From: Burkholderiales bacterium
Lineage (GTDB): Bacteria; Pseudomonadota; Gammaproteobacteria; Burkholderiales; Burkholderiaceae_C
Length of the DNA stretch: 44,662 nt
NCBI GenBank assembly: GCA_027484405.1
Contig: JAIXTA010000036.1
Span: 1-44,662 of the forward strand
Direction of reading: 5' to 3'
Numbering within the stretch: position 1 is the stretch's first letter; each line of letters opens with the position of its first letter. Shown here piece after piece: positions 1 to 7,696 of the stretch. Below the pieces are notes generated by a model. That model saw nothing but the letters and a program-made list of their open reading frames with translations. It was not told where the DNA came from and ran no database searches. A program made the position numbers and the translations under genes.

Positions 1-815
1 ATCGACTGAAGGAAATGGCGGCCAACGGTTCGCTTCACTTCCGTGCGATCAACGTGAACGACTCGGTGACCAAGTCCAAGTTCGATAACCTCTATGGCTG
101 CCGTGAGTCGCTCGTGGACGGCATCAAGCGCGCCACGGATGTGATGATCGCCGGCAAGGTGGCCGTGGTGGCCGGCTATGGCGACGTGGGCAAGGGCAGT
201 GCCCAGGCGCTGCGTGCCCTGTCGGCCCAGGTCTGGGTGACCGAATGCGACCCGATCTGCGCGCTGCAGGCCGCCATGGAAGGCTATCGCGTGGTGACCA
301 TGGACTACGCCGCCGACAAGGCCGATATCTTCGTGACGGCCACCGGCAACAAGAACGTCATCACTTATGCCCACATGGCCAAGATGAAGGACCAGTCCAT
401 CGTCTGCAACATCGGGCACTTCGACAACGAGATCGACGTCGCCACCCTCGAAGCCAAGTGCCAGTGGGAAGAGATCAAGCCCCAGGTCGACCACGTGATC
501 TTCGAGGACGGCAAGCGCATCATCCTGCTGGCCAAGGGCCGTCTGGTGAACCTGGGCTGCGGCACGGGTCACCCCAGCTACGTGATGTCCTCGAGCTTTG
601 CCAACCAGGTCATTGCCCAGATCGAGATGTATTCGCACAGCGATTACTACGAGAAGGGCAAGGTCTACGTGCTGCCCAAGCACCTTGACGAGAAGGTCGC
701 TCGTCTGCAGCTCAAGAAGTTGGGTGCCATGCTGACCGAGCTGTCGCCGGATCAGGCGGCGTACATTGGTGTACAGGTCGATGGCCCCTACAAGCCGGAC
801 ACCTACCGCTACTGA
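1..815 (+). CDS. ahcY: Adenosylhomocysteinase, C-terminal part (5' end outside the window)
   Basis: S-adenosylhomocysteine hydrolase of the cytoplasmic methyl cycle; it splits SAH into adenosine and homocysteine. The reading frame is open from the first complete codon at base 3, so the gene runs in from the left and about the last 270 residues are present; the family is usually around 430-480 residues. Visible family signatures are NLYGCRES, the NAD-binding loop [30 protein letters not shown] and the C-terminal KPDTYRY that closes the neighbouring active site in the tetramer. The ATG at 15 is internal, not the start. It is followed by a small membrane-protein gene and metF, the usual betaproteobacterial order, which ties SAH recycling to methyl-folate supply. 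Any SAH riboswitch would lie upstream, outside the window. Confidence 0.97.
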   Translation, partial: RLKEMAANGSLHFRAINVNDSVTKSKFDNLYGCRESLVDGIKRATDVMIAGKVAVVAGYGDVGKGSAQALRALSAQVWVTECDPICALQAAMEGYRVVTMDYAADKADIFVTATGNKNVITYAHMAKMKDQSIVCNIGHFDNEIDVATLEAKCQWEEIKPQVDHVIFEDGKRIILLAKGRLVNLGCGTGHPSYVMSSSFANQVIAQIEMYSHSDYYEKGKVYVLPKHLDEKVARLQLKKLGAMLTELSPDQAAYIGVQVDGPYKPDTYRY

Positions 816-825
816 TCCGGTTCGG

Positions 826-859
826 GCGCGGCACGGCAGGAGCCCCTGCCATGCCGCGC
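826..859 (+). other. Strong hairpin between ahcY and the next gene
   Basis: Arms GCGCGGCA (826-833) and TGCCGCGC (852-859) enclose GGCAGG (835-840) and CCTGCC (845-850). There is one C-A mismatch and an AGCC loop. No T-run follows, so it does not look like a classical terminator. It may stabilise the ahcY 3' end or attenuate read-through. Confidence 0.55.
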
Positions 860-881
860 ACCTTCATCGAGGGAGAACGCC

Positions 882-1232
882 ATGCGACTGCTGCTTGTCT
901 GGGTGCTGAATGCCTGTGCCTTGCTGGCCGTGGCCTACCTGATGCCGGGGATCCGGGTCGACAGCTTCGTGTCGGCGCTGATCGCCGCCGCGGTGCTGGG
1001 CGTGGTCAACACCCTGATCCGGCCGGTGCTGGTGCTGCTGACCTTGCCGGTCTCGGTGCTGACCCTGGGTTTGTTCTTCTTCGTGATCAACGGCCTGTTG
1101 TTCTGGGGCGCCGGCTCGGTGCTCACAGGCTTCAAGGTCGACGGCTTCTGGGTTGCCGTGCTGGGCGCCATCCTGTACGGGATCATCGGCTACCTGCTGT
1201 CGATGCTGATCCCGGCCAAGGGCAAGGGCTGA
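882..1232 (+). CDS. Small phage-holin-family (PF04020-type) membrane protein
   Basis: A 116-residue protein that is almost entirely hydrophobic, with about four membrane segments (roughly residues 2-20, 26-48, 53-75 and 85-111). It fits the conserved bacterial family named after phage holins (phage_holin_4_2); despite the name these are chromosomal housekeeping membrane proteins of unknown function. GGGAGA at 871-876 gives a good ribosome site for the ATG at 882. It sits between ahcY and metF, where betaproteobacteria often carry it, so co-transcription with ahcY is likely. The overlapping frame starting at 851 is a shadow. Nothing suggests a prophage. Confidence 0.85.
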   Translation: MRLLLVWVLNACALLAVAYLMPGIRVDSFVSALIAAAVLGVVNTLIRPVLVLLTLPVSVLTLGLFFFVINGLLFWGAGSVLTGFKVDGFWVAVLGAILYGIIGYLLSMLIPAKGKG

Positions 1233-1242
1233 ACCTCATTTC

Positions 1243-1274
1243 GCCCGTGCTGATCCGCACGGGCGCCTTCTTCT
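1243..1274 (+). terminator. Probable weak intrinsic terminator before metF
   Basis: A perfect 8-bp stem, GCCCGTGC (1243-1250) with GCACGGGC (1257-1264), and a six-base loop. It is followed by a pyrimidine-rich but not pure-T tail (GCCTTCTTCT). It lies just after the holin-family gene and may partly separate metF from the ahcY transcript. Confidence 0.5.
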
Positions 1275-1311
1275 GCGCAGCGGGCCGCAAGCGCCCCGTG
1301 ACCTTCTCGCC

Positions 1312-2163
1312 ATGAAACTGCCTGCCATCAGCTTCGAGTTCTTCCCCCCCAAGACGCCGGAGGGCCGCAGCAAGCTGCAGGCCACGCGCCAGACGCTCTC
1401 GGCTTATGGTCCGGAATACTTTTCCGTCACCTTTGGCGCTGGCGGCTCCACGCGCGAAGGCACCCTGCAGACCGTGCAGGACATCCTGGCAGCCGGCCAG
1501 GTGGGCGTGCCGCACCTGTCCTGCGTGGGTGCCGAGCGCGCCTCGCTCAAGAGTCTGCTGGAGCAGTACCGTGCCCAGGGCGTGAAGAAGATCGTTGCGC
1601 TGCGCGGTGACCTGCCTTCGGGCTACGGCATGGGCGGTGAATTCCGCCACGCCAGCGATCTCGTCGAGTTCATTCGCAATGAGTTCGGCGAGGCCTTCGA
1701 GATCTGGGTGGCGGCCTACCCGGAATACCACCCGCAGGCGAAAAGCCCGGCCGACGACATTGCGCGCTTTGCCGACAAGATCAAGGCGGGTGCCAGCGGG
1801 GCCATCACGCAGTATTTCTACAACACCGACGCCTACTTCCACTTCATCGAGCAGGTGTCGGCCCATGGGGTGGATGTGGAGCGCACGCCGATCGTGCCTG
1901 GCGTGATGCCGATCGCCAGCTTCACCCAGCTGGCACGCTTCTCGGATGCCTGCGGCGCCGAGCTGCCCCGCTGGATGCGGGCCAAGCTCGCCAGCTTTGG
2001 TGACGATGTCGACAGCATCCGCGCCTTCGGAACCCAGGTCGTCGCTGATCTCGTGGACCAGCTGGCCGCCGTGGAGGCACCGGGCTTGCACTTCTATACC
2101 TTGAATCAGCCGGGGCCGACCTGTGCCGTTCTCGACGCCGTGGGATACAGTAAGCGGTCCTGA
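1312..2163 (+). CDS. metF: 5,10-methylenetetrahydrofolate reductase
   Basis: Reduces 5,10-methylene-THF to 5-methyl-THF using FAD and NADH, supplying the methyl group for methionine synthesis. The 283 residues match the usual length of the bacterial enzyme. Signatures seen: the N-terminal SFEFFPPKTPEG with the catalytic Glu, SVTFGAGGSTREGT, VALRGDLP, the substrate/FAD strand around AAYPEYHPQA, ITQYFYN, PGVMPI and the C-terminal GLHFYTLNQ. The start at 1312 is set by the conserved N terminus although the Shine-Dalgarno match is poor. Together with ahcY upstream it forms a methionine/SAM-recycling cluster. A MetR or SAM-responsive control element was not seen. Confidence 0.96.
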   Translation: MKLPAISFEFFPPKTPEGRSKLQATRQTLSAYGPEYFSVTFGAGGSTREGTLQTVQDILAAGQVGVPHLSCVGAERASLKSLLEQYRAQGVKKIVALRGDLPSGYGMGGEFRHASDLVEFIRNEFGEAFEIWVAAYPEYHPQAKSPADDIARFADKIKAGASGAITQYFYNTDAYFHFIEQVSAHGVDVERTPIVPGVMPIASFTQLARFSDACGAELPRWMRAKLASFGDDVDSIRAFGTQVVADLVDQLAAVEAPGLHFYTLNQPGPTCAVLDAVGYSKRS

Positions 2164-2208
2164 CCAATCCGCTGGCGCGGCCCGAAGCCGCGCTGCAAAG
2201 CAGCACGC

Positions 2209-3720
2209 GTGAGTCGCCCCGCCCACTGGATCGAAGTCCCCGTTGCTCAGGCCCGAGAGGGCCTGTTCGTGGCCGAACTGGATCGGCCCTGGGATGAAAC
2301 CCCGTTCATGCTTCAGGGCTTCCTGGTCGAGGCCGAGGACCTGCTGCAGCTCCAGTCGCATTGCCAGTTCATCGTCGTCGACCCGAGCCGCTCCGACGAT
2401 AGCGCGCTGCGCATGCTGCCCCCGCCCCTGGTCAATGCCTGGTACGCCCAGCCGCAGAAGCCTGCCAAGCGCAGCCGGGCCGAAAAGACTGAACCTCAGC
2501 GCTCGGGTGCGGGCAGCTGGTTGGGCCATCTGCTCGGTGCCCTGTTCGGCGATCGCGGCCGTCCGAGTTTTGTCCGGCCGCAGAGACTGGCCCCTGGCGA
2601 GGAGCTGCCGGCACCACATCGCCGCAGGCCGCCGGGCTTTGACCTGTTCCTGGCGCTGGCTTCCCTGCTTGAGCGCCGCAGCACGGAGGCCAAGCCCCGG
2701 CTGGCGCGTGAGCGCCTTGCCGAGATTCCCGCCGATCAGCCCTTGCTGGTCTATCCCGGGGCCGAGCCGATCAGCGCGTCGGCACTGAAGCTGGCCACTG
2801 CAGGCATCGACCGGGTGGGTGCAGTGGCCGCCAGGCTGTTCGCGGAGGACGGCGGCGCGGCCGAGCTGCAGGTCTCCGAGTTGCGCGAGGCCATCGACGA
2901 ACTGTCCAACGTCGTCGTGCAGAGCCCCGACGCGGCCATGTGGATGGCGCGCATGCGCGAGTACGACAGCGCCGCCTACGCCCGCTCGCTCAAGACCTCG
3001 GTCATCCTCATGACCCTGGCGCGGCACATCGGCTTTCCGAAGCACGAGCTGCAGCAGCTCGGCATGATCGGCATGCTGCTGGATGTGGGCAAGCTGGCGC
3101 TGCCGCGCGATCTGCTCGAGACGCCCGGTCCGCTCGATGCAGCCGGCCTGAAGGTCGCGCACAGCCACGTCACCGAGAGCGTGAAGATGCTCGAATCCGA
3201 CCCCGAGGTCGCACCCGCAGTCTTGCGTGCGGTGGGCGAGCATCATGAGCGCCTCGACGGATCGGGCTATCCCGCCGCCCTCCAGGACCGCGCCATCTCG
3301 ATCTTCGGCCAGCTGGCCGGCATCGTCGACGTCATGGTGGCCATGACCTCGCCGCGCCCCTACGCCAAGGTGTTCTCCACGTACGAAGCCATGATGCACC
3401 TGTTCGAGGCGGCTGACGAAGGGCGTTTCCACGGCCCCCTGGTCGAGCAGCTGGTGCAGTCGATCGGCCTGTTCCCGGTGGGCTCGCTGGTGGAGCTTTC
3501 CAACGGCGAGGTGGCCGCCGTGTCCGGCCACAACCCGATCCGGCGCCTGGAACCCAAGGTGCTGGTGCTGACCAACACCCAGCAGCAGCCCCTGCCCTCG
3601 CCCTTCGAGCGCGACCTGCTCTATCGCCCCCTGGATGCCGTCGGCCGGCCGATCCACATCGTCCGTGCCCTGCCGATCGGCGCCTACGGCGTCGATCCGC
3701 GCCAGTTCTACCTGAGTTGA
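2209..3720 (+). CDS. DUF3391 / HD-GYP protein with a degenerate HD motif
   Basis: A 503-residue protein starting with GTG. The N terminus (about 1-110) resembles the DUF3391 region that precedes many HD-GYP domains; the domain itself spans roughly residues 260-430. HD-GYP proteins hydrolyse cyclic di-GMP through a metal site. Here the GYP part is intact (HHERLDGSGYP, residues 345-355), but the HD pair reads LLDVGK (L291-D292 instead of HD). The usual upstream His of the HSxRV helix is Tyr (YARSLK), and the later DAL segment is altered (VDVMVAMTS). Catalysis is therefore doubtful; a sensor or scaffold role is possible. The stop codon overlaps the start of the EAL gene (TGATG), so the two are probably translated together and act in the same c-di-GMP pathway. 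Confidence 0.85.
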   Translation: MSRPAHWIEVPVAQAREGLFVAELDRPWDETPFMLQGFLVEAEDLLQLQSHCQFIVVDPSRSDDSALRMLPPPLVNAWYAQPQKPAKRSRAEKTEPQRSGAGSWLGHLLGALFGDRGRPSFVRPQRLAPGEELPAPHRRRPPGFDLFLALASLLERRSTEAKPRLARERLAEIPADQPLLVYPGAEPISASALKLATAGIDRVGAVAARLFAEDGGAAELQVSELREAIDELSNVVVQSPDAAMWMARMREYDSAAYARSLKTSVILMTLARHIGFPKHELQQLGMIGMLLDVGKLALPRDLLETPGPLDAAGLKVAHSHVTESVKMLESDPEVAPAVLRAVGEHHERLDGSGYPAALQDRAISIFGQLAGIVDVMVAMTSPRPYAKVFSTYEAMMHLFEAADEGRFHGPLVEQLVQSIGLFPVGSLVELSNGEVAAVSGHNPIRRLEPKVLVLTNTQQQPLPSPFERDLLYRPLDAVGRPIHIVRALPIGAYGVDPRQFYLS

Positions 3721-4982
3721 TGATGGCCGTGATGGATCAGGTCTTCGTCCCGGGCGAATTCTCCGATCGCGTCACCAAGGCGCTTGCGCAATGCCAGGCG
3801 GGGCGGGCCATGGTCATCGCCCTGCGGCTGGATCGGGCCGACTATGTCGAGGCCGAGCTGGATCATGCCGACGCCGGCACCCTGTCCACCACACTCGAGT
3901 TCACCCTGCGCGGTCTGCTGCAGGAGCATGATGCGCTGCTGATGCCCAACCCGGGCGAGATCTGGCTCTGGTTCCCGCGCATGGCCTCGCGCGCGGTGGC
4001 CACGGTCGCCACGCGGCGCCTGCTCGAAACCGTGCGCCAGATCAGCGTGGACCGGGGCGTGGCCGTGCGCGGCAGTGCCGGCATTGCCGTCTGGCCCGAG
4101 CACGGTGAAGACCTGCCCAGCCTGCTGCGCGCCGCCCGACGCACGGCGGTGCAGGCGCAGACGGCGCACGAGCCGATTGCGATGGTCACCGCCGGCGGCA
4201 GCGAGGACACCGCGCTGCAGGACCGCGAGGCGATTGCGGCGCTGCTCAACATCAACGACATCGAGGTCCACCTGCAGCCCATTGTGCCCATGCGCACAGG
4301 CGGCGCACTGGCGGCCGAGGCCCTGCTGCGCCTGCCGCCCACCTGGGCCAAGCGCTACACCGCCTACGAGTTCGTGCGCACGGCCGAGCGGGCCGGGCTG
4401 TCGGTGTCCCTGCTCAAGGCGGTGCTCAATGCCACGGCGCGGGCCGTGACCGAGCTGGCCGACAGCGGCCTGCAGCTCGATGTGTCGATCAATGTCTCAC
4501 CCGACGCACTGCGCGAACCGCTGCTGCCGGACATCATCGATCAGGCGCTCTCGATCTGGCGGGTGCCGGCGCGCACGGTCTCACTCGAGGTGACCGAGGG
4601 CTCCCTGATCGAGAACACCGAACAGGCCTCACGCCACCTGTCGGCGCTGCGGGTGCGCGGCTTCGCCATTGCGATTGACGACTTCGGCACCGGCTTTTCC
4701 AGCCTGGCCTATCTGCAGCGCCTGCCCCTGTCCAAGCTCAAGATCGATCGGCTCTTCGTGGCGGACATGCTGCACAACAAGTCCAGCCTGGCCATTGTGC
4801 GTACCGTGATCGAGCTGGCGCACAACTTTGGCCTGACCGCGATTGCCGAGGGCGTGGAAGACCGCCCGACGCTCGAGGCCCTGCGCAACCTGGGTATCGA
4901 TGCCGTGCAGGGCTATGTGTATTCCCCGGCGCTGCCGCCGCCCGAGTTCCTGGCGTGGGCGCGGGCCAATGCACGGATATAG
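3720..4982 (+). CDS. EAL-domain c-di-GMP phosphodiesterase with degenerate GGDEF-like region
   Basis: Predicted to cleave cyclic di-GMP to pGpG. About 420 residues; the ATG at 3720 overlaps the upstream stop codon by one base, which suggests translational coupling. Residues 1-165 resemble a GGDEF fold, but where GGDEF should be there is only PNPGEIWLW, so no diguanylate cyclase activity is expected. The EAL domain (about 175-415) keeps the known catalytic and metal residues: E200 in EALLR, Asn in NVSP, Glu in LEVTE, D320-D321 in DDFGTGFSS, Lys in LKIDR, E377 in EGVED, and Gln in QGYVYSP. No membrane segments or signal peptide are apparent, so it is probably cytosolic. Its partner gene is a variant HD-GYP. 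Confidence 0.9.
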   Translation: MMAVMDQVFVPGEFSDRVTKALAQCQAGRAMVIALRLDRADYVEAELDHADAGTLSTTLEFTLRGLLQEHDALLMPNPGEIWLWFPRMASRAVATVATRRLLETVRQISVDRGVAVRGSAGIAVWPEHGEDLPSLLRAARRTAVQAQTAHEPIAMVTAGGSEDTALQDREAIAALLNINDIEVHLQPIVPMRTGGALAAEALLRLPPTWAKRYTAYEFVRTAERAGLSVSLLKAVLNATARAVTELADSGLQLDVSINVSPDALREPLLPDIIDQALSIWRVPARTVSLEVTEGSLIENTEQASRHLSALRVRGFAIAIDDFGTGFSSLAYLQRLPLSKLKIDRLFVADMLHNKSSLAIVRTVIELAHNFGLTAIAEGVEDRPTLEALRNLGIDAVQGYVYSPALPPPEFLAWARANARI

Positions 4983-5621
4983 CGGCGCCGTATCAATTGG
5001 GATTCCCCCTTGAGAGTCCAAGAAATCGGGGTTCCGAGATCTTTGGGGCCAGCTCGGTACGTCCGCCGATGAGAGTGCCACACCTGCAGAATTGACCTTG
5101 TAGCGTTCCAACACGCATATAGATCGCGCTGCTGAGCGGTTGGTGTTACTGGTCAAGCCATGCAACGCCTTCACTTGCGGTGCCACAGAGATGAGTGGGA
5201 TGGAGGAACGCAGTTCTGTGATCGCCCCGGCCGGGCTGTACCGCGGTTTGGCTCGGATCAACTACGTAGCGGTAGAGTCATCCAGCCCATGTTTCGGCTT
5301 GGTACGAAAGACCTCAATTTTCGCCGGGAGCTGCTGGCATGCATTTCAGCCCCGGACAGCAACGCACAGCTTTATCGCCAGTGCTGCACACCGGGCGCGT
5401 AGGGCGCGGCCGATTTGCTGGTCGGCGCGACAGCTCTTTCTGGTGATGTTCTCCCGCCTAGGGCGGGCTGGTCTGCTGAGGCAGCGTTTACCGAAACCGG
5501 CCGTTAGTTCAATGCCCCGACCGTTGGTGCAAAGCCGCTCGCGCGCGGTGTTGACACTCCGTATCTTGCGTTGGCCGTCATCAGTCGACGGTCTTCCAAA
5601 AATCTTCATAGGGTTTTCGTT
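4983..5621. other. 639-base region without a recognised gene
   Basis: Base composition is visibly less GC-rich than the flanking genes. Short open frames occur (for example 5160-5402 on + and the 5' half of a minus frame reaching 5261), but none shows a recognisable family, a good ribosome site or coding-like codon use. A TTGACA at 5551-5556 could be a -35 element for the outer-membrane protein gene, but no convincing -10 sits at the right distance. It may be a decayed remnant of transferred DNA. Confidence 0.5.
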
Positions 5622-6302
5622 ATGTCCAAGCGTTTCTCCTCCCTGCTCCTTGGCCCCCTGCTCTGTGCCGGCTTGCTCCCCAACCTTGCACAGGCTCAGA
5701 CAGAGCCGAAGGGCCTCTACGCGACTTTGTACGGGCAGTACAGCAAGATAGGATCCTCGACCGTAAACGAGACAGGTGCGCGGGGCGCCGGCAACGGCCT
5801 GCGTGCGGGGTTCGACAGTGGCTCGGGTTGGGGCGGCGACATCGGTTGGCGCTACGGCAATGGGTGGGCGGCGGAACTCGAGTGGAACTACCGCAGCCAC
5901 TCGCTAAACGCCCTGCGCCTTGGCAGCGCCAACCTCGCGCGAGATGGTGACTTCGCGTCGAACATCCTTATGGCCAACGGTTTGCGCCGAATTCCGTCGA
6001 CTAGCGCGTGGACGCCGTACCTAGGCGCTGGAATCGGCTGGGTGCAGGAGATAGACATCGATGCAAAACCTGGCAGCGGTGGCATCGAACGCAGCTACTC
6101 TGCCAGCAGCAAGCTCGCTTTCCAGTTGATCGCCGGAGTTGAATATGCTGTCACGCCTCAATGGCGCATGACTGCTGACGCGCGCTGGCTGCGCGTTGGG
6201 TCGGTTCGACTGGACAACGAGGTTGGCAACCCGGGGGGCACAGTCGGTCCGTTGACCTACAACCCGCTGTCAGTGCAAGTCGGTATTCGGTACAGCTTTT
6301 GA
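5622..6302 (+). CDS. Outer-membrane beta-barrel protein (OmpA/OmpW-like)
   Basis: 226 residues with a clear signal peptide: MSKRF, a hydrophobic core, then AQA before Q24. The mature part alternates polar and hydrophobic residues and is Gly/aromatic rich (GLYATLYGQY, GWGGDIGWRYGNGW, WTPYLGAGIGW, VQVGIRYSF). It ends in Phe, the typical BAM-recognition residue, so it is likely an eight-stranded barrel. The start was chosen at 5622 because the signal peptide begins there and ATAGGG lies 8 bases upstream; an in-frame ATG-like extension to 5571 would precede the signal. The ligand or role is unknown. Its 3' end overlaps the convergent LytTR gene by 33 bases. Codon use is less GC-rich than in neighbours, suggesting transfer. 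Confidence 0.8.
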   Translation: MSKRFSSLLLGPLLCAGLLPNLAQAQTEPKGLYATLYGQYSKIGSSTVNETGARGAGNGLRAGFDSGSGWGGDIGWRYGNGWAAELEWNYRSHSLNALRLGSANLARDGDFASNILMANGLRRIPSTSAWTPYLGAGIGWVQEIDIDAKPGSGGIERSYSASSKLAFQLIAGVEYAVTPQWRMTADARWLRVGSVRLDNEVGNPGGTVGPLTYNPLSVQVGIRYSF

Positions 6303-7304
6303 TGCACCGTCAACGCGGTAGTGCGCGCCGTCTCCGAAACGAGCGAGCACTTCAGCTCGGCGCCGGCGGCTGACCGGAACCTCGCAGCCGTCGCTCATTA
6401 GGCACACCGCCCCAGTGGCGGTGCGCCTGATGCTGATGACATGGTCGCAAGCGATCCACCAGGAGCGGTGCACGCGCAAGCCTTGCGTTGCACCCTCGTC
6501 CTCGACGTCCGCCAAGGTGCCGAGAATTAGCGCGCAACCACGCGTCGTCCAGACTCGCAAGTACTGCAGTTCGGACGCGACTGCGATCACGTCCGTTCCC
6601 ATTTCAGTAGGCAGCCGCTCGCGCCAACTCGGACTCACAGGGGCATCGCACACGCTAGCAGCGATCGCAGCGGGGCTAGCCGGGTCGCTCGATGCTGCGG
6701 CATCAGGTACTAGAACTACTCCAATAGGTCCGTGGGCTTGCGGCGCCGTGGCAACCGCGGGCTCGACCTCTGCGCACGGGCTATCGCTACACGCTGCGGC
6801 TGGTTGCGACACGTCAGCGCGAACCTCCGCGTGCAGCAGCGGCGGCACAAGCCAGTGGAGACGGGGCAAGCAGATCAACGCCCAAGCCATCGTCACCGGG
6901 ATCACAATGTCGAAAAACTCTGTCAGCATGTGTTCGCCTAAGGCGAGGCTGATCGAGCCTTCATCGTCGTCGGATCGTGCTGGGTAGCCAAGCCACTGTT
7001 GCATCAGACCTTCGCCAATCAGCGAATACACCGGGGCGAGCACGATCGAGCCAAACACTGCGGACAGCAGCACGAGGGCCCAGCTGGGAATGCGGCTGGC
7101 GCCAAACCGGCGTGTCAGCAGATAGAGCACCGATTGGAGGACGAACAGCCCCGACGTGATTTGGAGAATCCAGAACAGCAGGCGGGCGGCCCATGGCGCC
7201 GCAAATCCCACGTCGGGTTCCAGGCTCACCAAAAGTGCGAGCAGCGTCAGCCCAGCAACCGCTAGGTAGCGCCTGATTCCTGCCGCGTTCGCGTTGCCCG
7301 GCAT
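6270..7304 (-). CDS. Membrane-anchored LytTR-domain transcription regulator
   Basis: 344 residues. The N-terminal part has about four membrane segments (near residues 13-29, 36-63, 74-97 and 130-155). A low-complexity Ala/Pro/Ser linker (about 160-225) follows, then a C-terminal LytTR DNA-binding domain (about 230-325) recognised from ASELQYLRVWTTRG, VHRSWWIACDHVISI, DGCEVPVSRRRR. Membrane LytTR proteins without a receiver domain are one-component regulators that bind promoter DNA from the membrane. The gene converges on the outer-membrane protein gene and overlaps its last 33 bases. Both lie in a lower-GC block between otherwise ordinary chromosomal genes. The sensed signal and target genes cannot be read from the sequence; the adjacent barrel gene is a candidate target. 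Confidence 0.82.
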   Translation of the reverse strand: MPGNANAAGIRRYLAVAGLTLLALLVSLEPDVGFAAPWAARLLFWILQITSGLFVLQSVLYLLTRRFGASRIPSWALVLLSAVFGSIVLAPVYSLIGEGLMQQWLGYPARSDDDEGSISLALGEHMLTEFFDIVIPVTMAWALICLPRLHWLVPPLLHAEVRADVSQPAAACSDSPCAEVEPAVATAPQAHGPIGVVLVPDAAASSDPASPAAIAASVCDAPVSPSWRERLPTEMGTDVIAVASELQYLRVWTTRGCALILGTLADVEDEGATQGLRVHRSWWIACDHVISIRRTATGAVCLMSDGCEVPVSRRRRAEVLARFGDGAHYRVDGASKAVPNTDLH

Positions 7305-7696
7305 CAGCAGTCAACGCGAAGCTGAGGGCGGCGCGCGATCCACATCACCGGACTTCGGGCCATTCGAAGCCTGCTGCAAAATGCCTCGATGTTCAGTGCC
7401 GCGACGAATCCTTCGTTGTAGGAAATACGCCAACATCAAATGCTCCAAACCATAACCAACGCTAGCGACACGTTGCGGAATAGGGCGCTGTTTACCCTCC
7501 TCGAAACCTGTTTGCCGGTACGAGGCGGTCCCGTGGACTGCTTGCCGGCATTCCCAAACACAACACGATTTCGTATACACCCCAGCCGAATGAGCATTGT
7601 ATTGACTGACTTCGTTTCGACTGCGTCACTCTCTAGAAATGTCGTCTGCCGGATTCGAGTTTGTTCAATCCCGGCCCCCATTGACCATCTCTAGCG
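7305..7696. other. 392-base region without a recognised gene
   Basis: AT-richer than the flanks. Small overlapping frames exist on both strands (for example 7440-7694 on + and 7436-7681 on -), but none has a recognisable domain or ribosome site. It contains the upstream region of the LytTR gene. No clear promoter or operator palindrome was identified. Confidence 0.5.

Noticed and set aside
882-1232. Prophage remnant because of the holin family name
   Set aside because: The family is chromosomal and its place between ahcY and metF is normal; no other phage gene is near.
1183-3657. Very long antisense open frame opposite metF and the HD-GYP gene
   Set aside because: High-GC shadow frame; the + strand encodes clear families and the antisense product is His/Arg/Gly/Ala-rich low-information sequence. 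The same holds for the long antisense frames opposite the TonB receptor, glmS and others.
5160-5402. Possible 80-residue gene before the barrel protein
   Set aside because: No ribosome site, no recognisable family and poor codon bias.
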